A stretch of 64,000 bases of DNA from Ephydatia muelleri (GCA_013339895.1 JABACO010000006.1:6770087-6834086); one strand, 5' to 3'; shown: positions 52,356 through 63,816, counted from the stretch's first letter. The notes: generated by a model not told the origin, from the sequence alone. A program made the numbers and translations.

Positions 52356-54067
52356 CTGGGAAATTACCAGGGGGGAGGGAAGGGGGAGGATTATCAACAG
52401 TGTATAGTGGATATTATGTGCTTATGAAAAATGATGATGGCAACTGGTGGTGGGAATGGGGTGTGGTGGGTGGGTTGTGAGGCAGAAACACTTTCTTGTT
52501 GTGAGGCAGAAAATAAAGTAATAGACTCCACCCTCTGCTGGACAACTTTGTGAATTTGCAATTATCTTTTGCAAAGTGGTTTTAATAAAACTTTAAGCGG
52601 TCTCAATGTGAGGTGTGGTGAAGAGCTGTGGAAAAGTTTCATTTAGTATACTGGAAAGGTGGAATGGTTGTTCTGAAGATGTTTTAGGCAATTACATGTA
52701 AATATGTGCTCACAAATGTACCTACATATACAGCAATTAGTAGCTACTTAAATTATGAGGTTTTTATATGCTTGCAATGATTTAATGTAAAAGTCTTTAT
52801 GCACATGACGGCATACTCCTTACTGTGCTACAAATGGAATAAGAATTGTTGCAGAAACCATTTGCATTGAGTAACAATGAAACCAACCTACAAAGCAACA
52901 TCAGAACATGCAAAGTTGCACATTTGAAGGCAAGCACAAGTAACAAGTCTATTTATTGCACATGGAACAACATCAACAGCTGCTCCAGTTATCAAATGTT
53001 GCTATCTAATTGACAACTCATCAGTGAGTGTTCATGTAGTGCACATCAATGAGTACATGAGTTATTAATAATAGTTATAGTAGGGACATAGTCCAACGTG
53101 GACGTTGAAGGAAGGGGGGGGTGACCACCTCCATGGCAACTACGTGTATGATAACTGCAAGTAATGTATAATGTATTAAACAGGTGACCCAACAGTGGAG
53201 TTTTGTCACAGTCTTACACATACTATCTTTCATGGAGTTGTAAAGCTTAGAATTTTTTATTAGCCAATACATTTCAACGCAAGTGTTACATTTCTATTGC
53301 ATGTACTGGAAATTTGCATGAGGTCCCTTTTGTGGCAATGATCCCAAATACTTCCACTTAAAAACCAATGAATAATTTATTAATATAAATTATTGCTTAC
53401 TGTAAAACTGATAGTGGCATACATACATCTATGCTGCAGTCTGTTATCTCAGAAATTCTGGTATTAAAAGAAAAGCTTGTCCCAAAACGATGGTACACTA
53501 AAGAGTGCAATTTAACTCCATACAAGGTGTTTTCTAAGCAATGCAATCCTTACTGAAGGATGCCCCACCCCTAGTGAAGGGTGCCCACCCCTAGTGAAGG
53601 GTGCCCCACCCCTAGTGAAGGGTGCCCCACCCCTAGTGAAGGGTGCTCATGTCATCCTTACTGAAGGGTGCCCATCCAGCTCTGCTCTCTGTCCCATTTG
53701 ATCTGGTGGTGGTGTTGGTATGGGAGGAATGATTTGAGCAGTGTGGGCACAGGACACTCTGCATGGAGATTGGAACAGAGGTCATTCTAATTGCACAATG
53801 CAAGCCAGCATGCGCATGGTATGGCTCGCTGATAGAACATCAAAGGCATTTCAAATCAATTCCATCAGTTGAACCAGAGATATAATATTATCTCTGGTTT
53901 GAACAAAGAACGATAATTATTCATAGGAAAGCAACTTAAAGGTCTAGCTCGAATGCACACAATCATGCATGTGATATAAGCCATGTACGTTGATAAACTG
54001 TTTAACGTGTTCTCTCTCCATTACCGATAGAGGAATTCACATACTTGACAACACCAAACGGATTTCG
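52356..54067. other. Unassigned DNA upstream of the visible SLC37-like exons
   Basis: The N-terminal SLC37 exon (first helix, YHMSRKP-type motif) should lie here or further right on the minus strand. I did not find it. A short repeat near 53.6 kb is listed separately. Confidence 0.4.
53556..53650. repeat. About 21-bp repeat, four to five copies
   Basis: Units of CCCCTAGTGAAGGGTGCCCCA; the word GAAGGGTGCCC recurs to 53671. Confidence 0.85.
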
Positions 54068-54407
54068 CAGACCTTCCAACTTATGAAAAAATTTATGAGG
54101 GTGATCAGGGGTGAGGTATGTCTTCATGGGTGTATATTCAAATTGTGTGCGATTATACATACAGTTTTATTGTAGGAATATACAATGTTAATAACTTGAA
54201 AGAAGGAAAAACGATTTAGCCATAAACAATAATATGCATATATACAACAGTTTAGATTCTAAGGGCGAGGTACAGTAATACGTTTAGAGGAGCACACTAA
54301 GGGAGTATGGCATCTGCTTCATAGATGATTGATACAAGCTCATCTATTAAGTAAGGAGCCAGGGCATAGTTTAGGATACAATCATGCTGTTTTTGTTCTT
54401 GCACAAT

Positions 54408-54600
54408 GGTAGCCTTTTACTATCTGTGAGTCTGTGATGCTTGCACGTAGCATGGGTCCAATATGATCAGCAAGGCCCAGTACAGCATTATGATGGGCTA
54501 TCATTGCTGTGTTTCTAATCTCAGCAGCTGTCACTTGGTCATATATGCATGTGCATGGGGTCTGATGCAGAGTGCCTTTGTATATCAAGTGCTCCTTGAT
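54408..54600 (-). pseudogene. ZBED/KIAA1586-like transposase fragment
   Basis: The minus frame has QVTAAEIRNTAMIAHHNAVL, GPMLRASITDSQIVKGY and HCARTKTA. This resembles the conserved ...FPDSKIAK-x-C-GRTK block just after the zinc finger in ZBED-like hAT-derived proteins. Only this block remains. Confidence 0.45.
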
Positions 54601-54862
54601 GTTTATTGGAATGAAACTGTTGACAAACTGCAAACATAATGGCTGTCAGAATGGCTCAAGGGCTTTACAAAATCGTATTTCATTTCTTATACTTAGTCGA
54701 GTACTTGGCTGATCCACACCACCTTCTGGTCTTCTGTCTCTTTGCTGGTATTGGTTTGCTCTTAACGTTCGTATCGTTATCCGTTGCCAGCAATGTGCTC
54801 TCACTGCCACAATTTGAGTCTGTATCAACGCAACGCTCACTGCCACAATCTGTATCAACGCT

Positions 54863-55106
54863 AGTAGGGTAGCGTCAGGTATATTCGCCAGGGGGGAGTA
54901 GTCGCCACCCCCACTTTTAATAGCGCATAAAAACTAAGATAACAAGTTTGGATCTTTCTATATGAGTTTAAAACAATCCTAATAGTCTCCTTTGTTAGTA
55001 CCATACACAGTTTTACGCAAGTAACGTTGCTCTGTAGAATAAACAGGGGGGTGGCGAACACTCCTGACGTTGTCGCAGGTGGCGATCACTACCTACGCTA
55101 CCCTAG
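54863..55106. mobile_element. MITE with TAGGGTAGCG ends
   Basis: Ends TAGGGTAGCGT and ACGCTACCCTA, with subterminal inverted words (GGCGACTACTCCC... / ...GGGGGTGGCG). About 245 bp, non-coding, inside the 54068 element. Confidence 0.6.
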
Positions 55107-55906
55107 TCATGCTTCAGATTTTTTAACTCTTAGCTAATCCAATCGAATATGCACCATATTTACGGTACGATATGCACACACGTGACTATCAACACATTAC
55201 TAGTAATATGGACTCTGTTAGTCCTAATTCGGGTTGGAGCGGGCTAAATATTCCAGGCTTATGCTTTTCTAAAATGCGGGTGATTGCATTGCTGTGCGGG
55301 TGAGCGGGTGAATCCTTTCAATTGCGGGTGACACCCGCAAAATGCGGGTGAGTTGGAAGGTCTGATTTTGTGCGAGGCAGTAACTACTGTAGCAGAGAAA
55401 CGTCATCGTCCACACGAGAGCCCTGTGCCTGAAAATATAAGCAGTAGCGCGGCAGCTGAGACAAACGTTGAAGCGTTACCGCGTCGTCCCTACACGTACG
55501 CTATAAAGGCTACTTCTTATAGCTGAGGTTTGCAAACCTTACCCACGAGCATGGCACCGCAGCATAGTCTTTGACTTTTCCAGGAGCCACACAAATACGG
55601 GTGGTTTGTTGTAGGTAGGCATTCGATCGCCACGTGTTTTAACCATCTTGCCAAAAGTGTTCCAGTTTTTCTAGAGCACTAACATGCTTGTGCCATTTTA
55701 ATACTTGCAGGCGTGGCACTTTATAACTTGTGGGGGGGAACGCTTTTACAAACTCTTCAACCGTACAAGTTAGAAAAGGGATGTGCCTGCAACTAAATGG
55801 CACAAGCTTGTTAAATGGTGCACTAGCAAAACTGGAACACTTGAGGCAAGATGTTACACATGAATTTGGAACAAGTCTTGGCAAGACGAGGATAATGTTT
55901 CCTTAT

Positions 55907-55910
<4 letters not shown>

Positions 55911-55993
<83 letters not shown>
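55911..55993. repeat. (GT)n microsatellite
   Basis: Dinucleotide run of about 40 units, about 155 bp upstream of the ankyrin gene start. Confidence 0.97.
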
Positions 55994-56051
55994 TAGAATC
56001 AACGTTACCAATTCAAATTTTGTTCGATATATGCATGGGCATGGGGGCGGG

Positions 56052-56116
56052 GTCCAGATGATTTCACTGAAAATGTTTGGTTCAAATCCGAGTGAAATCA
56101 TCTGGACACACACACA
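56052..56116. repeat. Small foldback (GTCCAGATGATTTCACT)
   Basis: Arms GTCCAGATGATTTCACT and AGTGAAATCATCTGGAC are exact inverted copies about 27 bases apart, directly upstream of the ankyrin gene start. Confidence 0.85.
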
Positions 56117-56149
56117 CCGCCCCCCGACAAGCAAGTGGCAGTTACTAAT

Positions 56150-58508
56150 ATGGCGAACATAGGAGTTAAGGTACAATGGGGCGTAGCCTTTATTGTCCGT
56201 TTAGCTTAGTAACAGAACCCATACGTGAGTGAACCAAATGCATGACTAATGTTGTTTTATGCTGTAGAAACGTGAGGCGAAGCTAATAGATGCAGCACGC
56301 GATGGCAATCTGGAAGACGTCATTACACTTCTAGACGAGGGTACACAGATTGATGCCACAGATTGGGTGAGGAACATTTTGGTGGATGTTGTTTTCAGAC
56401 ACGTGATGACAAAACACGGCCAGTTTTCTAACTCGTCTGAACCAGATCCGCTAACCAAAGCAGGTAATTCAGTCGCAAGGCGGGCATAATTTCCAATGGT
56501 ACCCGGAACAAGGTATGTAAATTATGCCCGCCTCGCACCTCCTGTGCATGTGGGTAGCGAATCAGTCTCAGGCGTGTAGAAAACTGGCCGTGTAGTTAGT
56601 CATTGCTATATTGCATCTGTACCAGTCAGAAGACAGGTATTGAAATTAGTTATGTGGTGACTGTACAGGGGCGGATCCAGGATTTTGGGAAAGGGGGGGG
56701 GGTCTGATCAATATATTCACAACTGGGGGAGGGTACGGGAGGGGGCGTGTCCCCTCCCGTGAGGTCTGGGTGAGCGCTGATAGCTCCCCCAGTGGGGTCT
56801 GGGGCGAAGCCCCAGCCGCTTTTTTGTGTTTATTTAGCATGAAATTCACAGTGATATCCAATACATATACGTCACGCGATATCCGGATTACTAGAGCTTG
56901 CATGGATAGCGACGAGAAAACTGTTCATTCTTCACAATGCTATAGTTCCTACTGCTCAGTAATTAAATTCGTGACGCAAAGCTTTTGTGAATTTGTGACC
57001 GAAGCACGTCTTTTGATCGCTTACCTCAATTCCTGCTCCACGTAGTCTCGTACCCAGACCCACATCGCAGCGGATGGATTACATCACTAGTAGTAGCGGT
57101 GATGTAATCCATCCGCAGCTGCGATGTGGGTCTGGGTACGAGACTAGCTCACACGCACCATTCGATCGATCGCGCGATTAAATATTTCGTTAGGAGGATT
57201 TAATTAGATGAATATAGACCCGCGTGGCTAGAACGATGTGCAATCTTGCAAATCCAAGGACGGTAACATGCAGAACGCTGCATAGATTACAGTATGCATT
57301 ACGTCATTCTTCATATAGGAAAGGGGGGGGGGCGGACCCCCTGGACCCCTAATCTCGTACCCAGACCCAAATGTACGTAACGATGATTATATGACATCAA
57401 GTGTAAGTCGTTACGTACATTTGGGTCTGGGTACGAGACTACTGGACCCCCCCCCCCCCCCCCCCCCCTAAATCCGCCCCTGCTGTAGTGGAAAGGGCAC
57501 TGTCTGTGGTGTCTGACAAGCTTGATGCAAACATATCTTTCTAAGAATACTGCACAGCCAAATTGCGTTTCCTGTATACATAGCATAACGTTTATGTCAC
57601 CGTATATGGCTCAAAATGTTGATACAGTCTGGTTCATACTATGCCTCTGGTGAGACACCATACGCTAATCCTTATTTGGAACAGACTGATAACATACTTG
57701 TACCAGAAATGCGGTTTCCTATATAAGGACTTGTTGATAGCTGTTGCTGACAATTGTATTCATATGTTTTTTGTGCCCAGCATCATCGCCATTATTGGAA
57801 ATCTATTATTAAAGTGTAGAATAGGCATTATAGCAATACATAGTGTTGTTCCAGTCATGCTTAAATATAAGTGTGTCCTTCTGAACAATTTCACGCTCAA
57901 CATTCTTGATTGATCCCCAGTCTCCTTGAATAGACAAGTACCACTGCACTGATGAACAAAAGACTATACTGTTGCCAGCAGTAGGTCCAGGAGTGGGCAC
58001 TCCTACTCATTCACCAGAGGCTGTCCATCAGATAACATGAGCTCATGAAAGCCTTGCACCAGGCAATGCACACTGCCATCGCTAAGTTTAAATGTGACCA
58101 GCAAGATTCCATACTTCATCTAAAGAAAGAACATACTCCACATAATAGCATTTATATAAAAATGGGACTTACATTGCACTGTGAAATGACAAGTTCTCCA
58201 GAACTGACCAGAACAGTATTCTGGGACACAACTGACAGATGCTCCAGTACTTTATCAGTAAGCGCAAACATGCCCAGGACAAAATCATACTGCATGCCAC
58301 ACTGTAGCAAGTGACCAAGGGGGATGGCATGCTTTCCCGCAGATATAAGTTGTAGCGTTGAAATGGTACGTGATGTCCCATTGACTGAGGAGCAAATACA
58401 CACTCATCCTTAGTATATTAATAAGCACGCACACTCACACACATGCCCAAACATACACTAAACACATGCCCCACACATTCAAACACATATACACACCACC
58501 CATACACA

Positions 58509-58588
<80 letters not shown>

Positions 58589-59737
58589 CACACAAACCTT
58601 TCTTGCTACTCCAGGTTGATAAATGGCCTTGTGTCCAAGCAGCTCTCGCATGGAGATACCGCGTACCATGTGTTGTAGTAATGGAGTGAAATATAGTTCT
58701 TTTAGAGCACCTCCACACCTAAATATGATCACCAGATATTCAAAGATTATAAATAGGAGGATAGATAGCCTACCTTTCACCTTTCAGTATTTCCACCATG
58801 ACATATGTGATGTAAGTGTTGCAAAGTGCTGAACTGTTTAGCTATATCACGGCTAGGGGCCAGTCGGTTCCCGAATACATTGTACATCCTTACATTAGAG
58901 TTGAAGGACTCAAACCTTTTGAAGAAGGACAACATGATGCTAGAATTATAAACACACCTGAAACTAATTCTTTACCTTTCAGCTGAGAAAGATGAACATG
59001 GCCCAAATTTCACCATGCTATCAACAAGATGGAGAATGAGGTGTGTCTTCTGCTTTTCGAGCAAAGAAGGCATGTGTTGTTTGACAGCGCTCATAAAAGC
59101 TTGACACACACTTATCCATTCATCCAACAACACTGGTTTGAAGAAGTCACAATATGCGATTCTGAACACCTGAAGAAACATAGAATAGTCTCACACACTA
59201 TATGTTGATGGCAATGCTTACCTTGGAAAATGCAAGAAGTACTTCCTTTTGCCCATCACTGAGGTATGGACCTAAAATGAATAGTCTGTGTCCATCCTTT
59301 GAAGTCACGTCCTACAAATGACTGATAGTAGTAACAGACACTGCCATGCAACTTGGTACTAAAACCAGACGTGTTGAAAGCCCTCACCCGGGCCTGGATT
59401 TCCCTATTCTGGTGTGGTGACATCTTTGGAATTACATCTTTCAGGATGTGCTTACAAGAACCAAGTAAAAAGGTGTGCAAAACTTCAACAGGTATGCTCC
59501 TATGAGAAGGATGTGAAAAGCTTTAGAAATGTTGTTTAGTACTTACAGGTAGAGGTCAGCAGATATACATGTATATATCAGAGGGTTGTAATCCTCCCGC
59601 AATCCAAAGGATTTCCTCATCCATATCTCGACCCTATCGGCTTCTGTAAGCAGGGCGTTGATTTGAGCAATCTGCTGCAATGCCATATCCTGCAGCTTTA
59701 AAAAAATGTTACACAGCATGCATTAAGCTAACCACAA

Positions 59738-59783
<46 letters not shown>

Positions 59784-62700
59784 ACAGTCCTTTAAGCTGT
59801 TGTGTTCTAAGGAAAAAAACACCTTACCCCAACACATAGATGTAAACATGGTCCATGGACTAGTATTGGGCGATATCAATATGCAATTTAATAATACATG
59901 TAATCACTGCCAAGCACTAACAATAAGGTCAAAGTAACATTAACAGGTGTTTTTAAGACATATTCTTGGCCTAGAAAACTAGTTTGTTGACATTTTTGGG
60001 CAAAAGTTGGCTTCTGTCACCAGAAATGTGTCCGGCAGTGCTGAAAATTCTATCCGAAGGAACACTGGTACCACAAATGCAAATATATACTTCTTAGCTA
60101 TTGAAGAAAGGTAAGGAAAGCGCTTTTCTCTACCTTCCACCAAGCAAGGGGTTCTGTGTCATGTAAACCTACAGGGATATCAAGGTACGAGCTTATCTCT
60201 CTACCAATGATTCAGTGTAGGCTGTACATCAGATATTCCTTCTTCCTCAGTGATGCACTTAAGAACTGCTGCCAGACCCTTTAGCCGCTTTGGTGGAGGT
60301 AGTTCAGTAACTTCTGCGCTGTGTTCTGCTGCAGCCAAAGTAGAAGATTGATTCAAATAGTGTGTGCTCTGAATGCACTCCTCTTTAATTGACCTTATGG
60401 TGACCTCTATATCTTGCAGGTACTGATCCTTGAATCTTGGATCCAAGAAACAGGACAGTGTAGTTAACACAGCAGGAGAATCGTATCGTGGTTCCATATC
60501 CGTCTACATTTTCTTTCTTCTGCATCTCGCTTGCTAGTCCTCCAGTTACTTCTGTAGGAGTACACTTGCATGGATCTTACATGTTTTAATGGAGGAATTA
60601 CAGCAGAGGCTGTAACCTCCTTCTCCCCTGATAGAGCATCTGTCAGGTACGATAAAGGTTTAAGCACTTCAACAACTGTCTCCATAACTGAAAACTCTGC
60701 ATCTGATGACATCTTGCACCAATTGTTTCTGTCCTTTGTCAATACTGCACTTAATTAATACCTGCTGTTGCTCTACAATGCGAGATACCATTTCATAAGT
60801 AAATCCTCATCTAGTAGCCACATCACCTTTCAATTTGTGTTGAGGGAGGTTAAGTATCTGCTGTTTTTCTCGTAAATCACGAGTTTTTTTCCAACTGCGA
60901 TGGAAGAGCTCCACTAGGGAGTGGCATCGAGAAAGTGCTTTTCTGTATTTGAGGATCATTCAGACTTTTCTGATGGCTAATTAAGTCAAGATTATGACCT
61001 AAGCAGCTAATTCGGAGGAGATCAAGAATATGAAAGGCTGAAACAATGTTTGACCCACTGTCTGTAGTAAATGCCACTAGCTTCTTGGTGAGAGTTCCCA
61101 GTTCTCCAGCACATCTGTGATTGCATCTGCAATGTTTTGCCCAGTGTGGTCCTCAAATATTGGCACTGTTTCAAGGCAAAATGATTGCAGTTTCCATGTG
61201 CTATCAACAAAGTGAACAGTGTCATGTAGGGCTCACTGGCACCACTAGTCCACAGATCTGTAGTTGTGGAGTAATAGTCAGCCTGCCTCAAATACATTTA
61301 ACAGCTGCAGACCTCGACAGCTCTATCTGACATTTTAGAACACTGATTCCCTCAAGTCTGGCTTCAAGAGACTGAGTCTGCATTGTAGATCCCTCCCCAT
61401 CATCAATGTTGCCAGTGTGGCTTCTGTGGTAGAATGTCTTGCGTTTCGGTAGTTCAATAAGAAGCTGACCAGGCTGTGTCCATCTCTTTTTGATGCCCTT
61501 AATGCTTGTTTTAATGTTTGAACAAAGCATTCCATTAGACCATTTGTGGCTGGATGATATGGACTAGTGAGGTGCTTTACATCAATTACATGTATGTTAT
61601 TCAAGGCTAGGAAATTGTTTGAATCAGCTGCTGAAGTGAACTGGGGCCCATTATCTGTTACCAATTGCACTTTTGGAATGACCACCCTAGTTCTCCACAT
61701 TAGACAACCTTATTCAGTGGTTAGCTCATGGCGTTTGTTAAAACACACCAGCAGGATGTCTTCCACAGTTTTGGGCCATCCTGATTGACGTATTTGAACA
61801 CCTTTGACAGAAGTGTCCCTCCCTCTTTCTCTCTTTAGATGCCCTGCTGTAACTGGAAGTCAATTTGCTTCATGGTAAACACATTTACGTCTTCTGTGTT
61901 CTCACCTGTTTGCTGATATGGAATGGGTAGCCTAGACAGAGTGTCCACATTAGCATGTTGAGTCATTCTACGGTATGTGACATCACATACCGTAGAACGA
62001 CCCAACGTGTTGGTGCAGACACTCTATCAGCAAACAGACCATGAGGCCAATCATATCAGCTCACTCAAAATTATGTAGTTTTCTACCGGTTATTAATCTA
62101 CTAAATGTTTATTTATCGTCAAGTCCCCAGGCCAATATACGTTTGAACTGGGAATCTATACGTCCTTTTGTAACAACAATGCGTAAAGCGGGGAGCGTTC
62201 CTGCCAATAACTACCATAAAGTGTAATGAATGGTAATAATTTAAGAACCAGTGGATAGAGCAGCGTTTGCTGTTCACGTACATATCTGAAACTGGAGCGC
62301 TTGTTTCTAAACAACAAAGTTATGGTGGAAATAAGTTCCGTAACTTTGACCTAAAACGCACGAAATGTAGCGTCCGTCCTTATTCAAGGTTATTGGCCGT
62401 AATTGAGCTTGCATCTCTGGTTTTTCAGAGATATTAACTGGAATGGAGCGCAGACACACATCATTTGTTTAGTTTCATGTTGTTAAAGGGCACGCCTTCT
62501 CCCGCAATGATATTCATTCGCATGGTTTACACAGCTATCTGGGTAGATACTAAAGTACCCAGATACGTGTAGCTGTGCAAACCATGCGGGAGAAGGCGTG
62601 CCCTTAACAAGCGCTGCCAACTTGAACTAAACATCATTGTGTACTTACGCTCTATTCCTGTTAATATCTCTGGAAATACCAGAGATCTATGCTCAATTGC

Positions 62701-63816
62701 TGCCAATCAAGGAGGAATACAAATGTCAGAAGCAAGGAATACAAAATGACTGTCTCACTTGACAAATTAATCTATGTGCTAAAAGTGAGGCTGCTATTGT
62801 TGTAGCTGTCATAGTGTCATGTTGAATGGCTACATAGTAAATGAATTTCCTCCATGTTTCTCTCACTCAAAATAGTATACGAAGCAGCAGGGCACAAAAG
62901 ACCAAACATCCACCACTAAGACGTATGGAAAAATCCTCGAGCAGTCTAGTGCCTGTTTTGTGCACATCGCGTTGTGCAGCGGAATAATTGGACTATTGAC
63001 ATACCGCGTCCTCCAGTATAAGCCAGTGGTGTGTTCCCATCAGCTATATGACCCACCTGGTGTGTCATATAGCTGGTGGGGATATAGTGTATGTGATCAT
63101 TGCCCTCATGGTACTCTGGCTTACTTTGTGATGTTTTTGCAAATCATGGACAAGGTTATATAGCGGAACAGGAGGGCAGATACCCACCCCCACCCCCACC
63201 AGCTATATGACCCACCCACCTAGCTAGGTCCACCTTTGTTTATGTGGTAATTGATCCCCCCATTCCGATGCCTGGCTTCTGCACAGCGGAATATATTGAC
63301 TGTTTACATACCATGTCCTTCATTAAGCTGTTCTAAGCCAGTGGTGTGTTCCCCCCAGCGATATGACCCCCATCTGGCTGGGCCCACCTTTGTTTATGCA
63401 GTGATTAATTAACATACACTTAGTTTGAGATGCACTTTTCCCCTAATGCCCTTTTAGAATGGCTCTGTGCATAAATATCAATAGATATCAGCAGGTTATA
63501 GTACTAATTTGCATTACATTACTGCATTGCAAGACCAAACATTTAGTGCAGGTAAATTTGTTGGTGATTTTAAGCCACTGCAAATGCTAATGCTTGACCG
63601 ATGGGAGCACTCCCCAATACCCCCTAGCTGGATGGGAGGAGCACCTACTCCCTCACCCAACCCTTGCAGTCCCCTTCATAACAGCTGCCTATTACCACTC
63701 CACTTCTATCTTTACAGGATGGAAGGACTCCACTGATGGAGGCATCATCAGGTGGGCATGTCACATGTATGCAGCTGCTGGTGGATAGGGGTGCACAGAT
63801 CAACCATCAGGACAAG
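56150..63816 (+). CDS. Ankyrin-repeat protein, 5' end; continues past the window
   Basis: Three exons: 56150-56170 (MANIGVK), 56268-56366 and 63718-63816. Introns 1 and 2 are phase 0. Exons 2 and 3 are exactly 99 nt, so each encodes one 33-residue ankyrin unit. Exon 2: AKLIDAARDGNLEDVITLLD, EGTQIDATDW. Exon 3: DGRTPLMEASSGGHVTCMQL, LVDRGAQINHQDK. The joined text passes from one repeat into the next without a break. Ankyrin repeats bind other proteins; the partner and any C-terminal domain lie outside. Intron 2 is 7,351 bp and full of mobile elements on both strands. Confidence 0.85.
56268..56366 (+). CDS. Ankyrin repeat exon 1 (33 codons)
   Basis: Acceptor GCTGTAG, donor TGG|GTGAGG. Carries the A-A-x-x-G-x-x-x-x-V-x-x-L-L-x-x-G helix-turn-helix of an N-terminal ankyrin cap. 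Confidence 0.85.
57045..57144. mobile_element. Foldback MITE, GTCTCGTACCCAGACCC ends, copy 1
   Basis: A 100-bp near-perfect hairpin with arms GTCTCGTACCCAGACCCACA and TCGCAGC/GGATGGATTACATCAC, flanked by TA on both sides, as in Tc1/mariner-type insertion. Confidence 0.85.
57352..57439. mobile_element. Foldback MITE, ATCTCGTACCCAGACCC ends, copy 2
   Basis: Same terminal word as copy 1, different interior (AAATGTACGTAACGA...), flanked by TA. Two members with unrelated centres sit 200 bp apart in one host MITE. Confidence 0.85.
58175..59697 (-). pseudogene. Uncharacterised intron-containing family (EVLHTFLLG / FSAERFESFN), possibly transposase-derived
   Basis: At least five minus-strand exons: about 59567-59691 (DMALQQIAQINALLTEADRV), about 59262-59500 (SIPVEVLHTFLLGSCKHILK, YYQSFVGRDFKGWTQ, then LFILGPYLSDGQKEVLLAFS), 58977-59171 (FKPVLLDEWISV...PCSSFSAER), about 58773-58912 (FESFNSNVRMYNVFGNRLAP, SRDIAKQF) and about 58175-58390. 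I recognise the PVEVLHT-x-LLG and FS-x-ER-x-ESFN pattern as a widespread but poorly characterised family of cnidarians and basidiomycetes, probably KDZ- or Plavaka-like transposase relatives. A 1-nt frame change lies between WTQ and LFILG near 59284. It sits inside ankyrin intron 2 on the opposite strand. Confidence 0.45.
58509..58584. repeat. (CA)n microsatellite
   Basis: Dinucleotide repeat in an intron of the FSAERFESFN-family gene. Confidence 0.95.
59738..59779. repeat. (CA)n microsatellite
   Basis: About 20 CA units. Confidence 0.95.
59973..61300 (-). pseudogene. ZBED1-like hAT transposase, fragmented
   Basis: Minus-strand pieces in transposase order: YYSTTTDLWTSGASEPYMTL (61270), FTTDSGSNIVSAFHI with CLGHNLDLI (61060), VVEVLKPLSYLTDALSGEKE (60690), LTTLSCFLDPRFKDQYL (60450) and GTSVPSDRIFSTAGHISG (about 60070), the hAT dimerisation signature. 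At least four frame changes or stops separate them. The N-terminal BED finger is not visible. Confidence 0.72.
61335..61960 (-). pseudogene. Ty3/Gypsy pol fragment: RNase H end and integrase
   Basis: Contains VDTLSRLPIPYQQTGENTED at the upstream end, then, in another frame, QLVTDNGPQFTSAADSNNFL, SPYHPATNGLMECFVQTLKQ and FLLNYRNARHSTTEATLATL. This is the second Asp and the Glu of the integrase D,D,E. The segment holding the first Asp is deleted or unreadable. It differs in sequence from the Mag-like element and is much older. Confidence 0.75.
61938..62027. repeat. Head-to-head inverted repeat of a Gypsy RNase H segment
   Basis: Arms around 61980 contain CTACGGTATGTGA / TCACATACCGTAG and AGAGTGTC / GACACTCT. 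The right arm, read on the plus strand, gives TYRRTTQRVGADTLS, a diverged copy of the YRRMTQHANVDTLSRLP read on the minus strand from the left arm. Confidence 0.7.
62397..62712. mobile_element. Long foldback element, about 310 bp
   Basis: A core hairpin with TTAA(A)GGGCACGCCTTCTCCC arms and AGCTATCTGGGTA/TACCCAGATACGTGTAGCT centre is nested in outer imperfect arms (CTCTGG...CAGAGATATTAAC...GGAAT-AGAGCG). Total arms are about 140 bp with scattered mismatches. TTAA at the inner boundaries suggests a piggyBac/Kolobok-type MITE inserted at the centre of an older palindrome. Confidence 0.7.
62713..63717. repeat. Diverged direct repeats in the ankyrin intron
   Basis: The passage GCAGCGGAATA...GACATACCG...AAGCCAGTGGTGTGTTCC...ATATGACCC recurs at about 62970-63060 and 63280-63370, each followed by a CCACCTTTGTTTATG word (63230, 63390). 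TAGTGTATGTGATCATTGCCC recurs at about 63084 and 63868. No coding segment was seen. Confidence 0.7.
63718..63816 (+). CDS. Ankyrin repeat exon 2 (33 codons)
   Basis: Acceptor TTTACAG, donor AAG|GTGAGT. Full consensus DGRTPLMEAS...GHV...LLVDRGAQIN. Confidence 0.9.

Larger units (their letters stand above)
54068..55364. mobile_element. hAT/ZBED-type remnant with CAGACCTTCCAACT ends
   Basis: Inverted ends CAGACCTTCCAACT (54068) and AGTTGGAAGGTCTG (to about 55364) bracket a transposase-like fragment and a nested MITE. Flanks ATTTCG and ATTTTG are similar but not a convincing duplication. The right end is rich in GCGGGTGA direct repeats. Confidence 0.55.
56666..57482. mobile_element. hAT-like MITE, family 2 copy 2
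   Basis: Ends CAGGGGCGGATCCAGG and (minus) CAGGGGCGGATTTAGG with C/G runs. CTGTA directly abuts both ends (56661-56665, 57483-57487). The left about 160 bp match the 49203 copy. Two smaller foldbacks are nested inside. It lies in ankyrin intron 2. Confidence 0.78.

Noticed and set aside
63042..63075. Short palindrome AGCTATATGACCC...TCATATAGCT as a hairpin terminator
   Set aside because: Eukaryotic intron context; it belongs to a local direct-repeat unit and has no U-tract role here.
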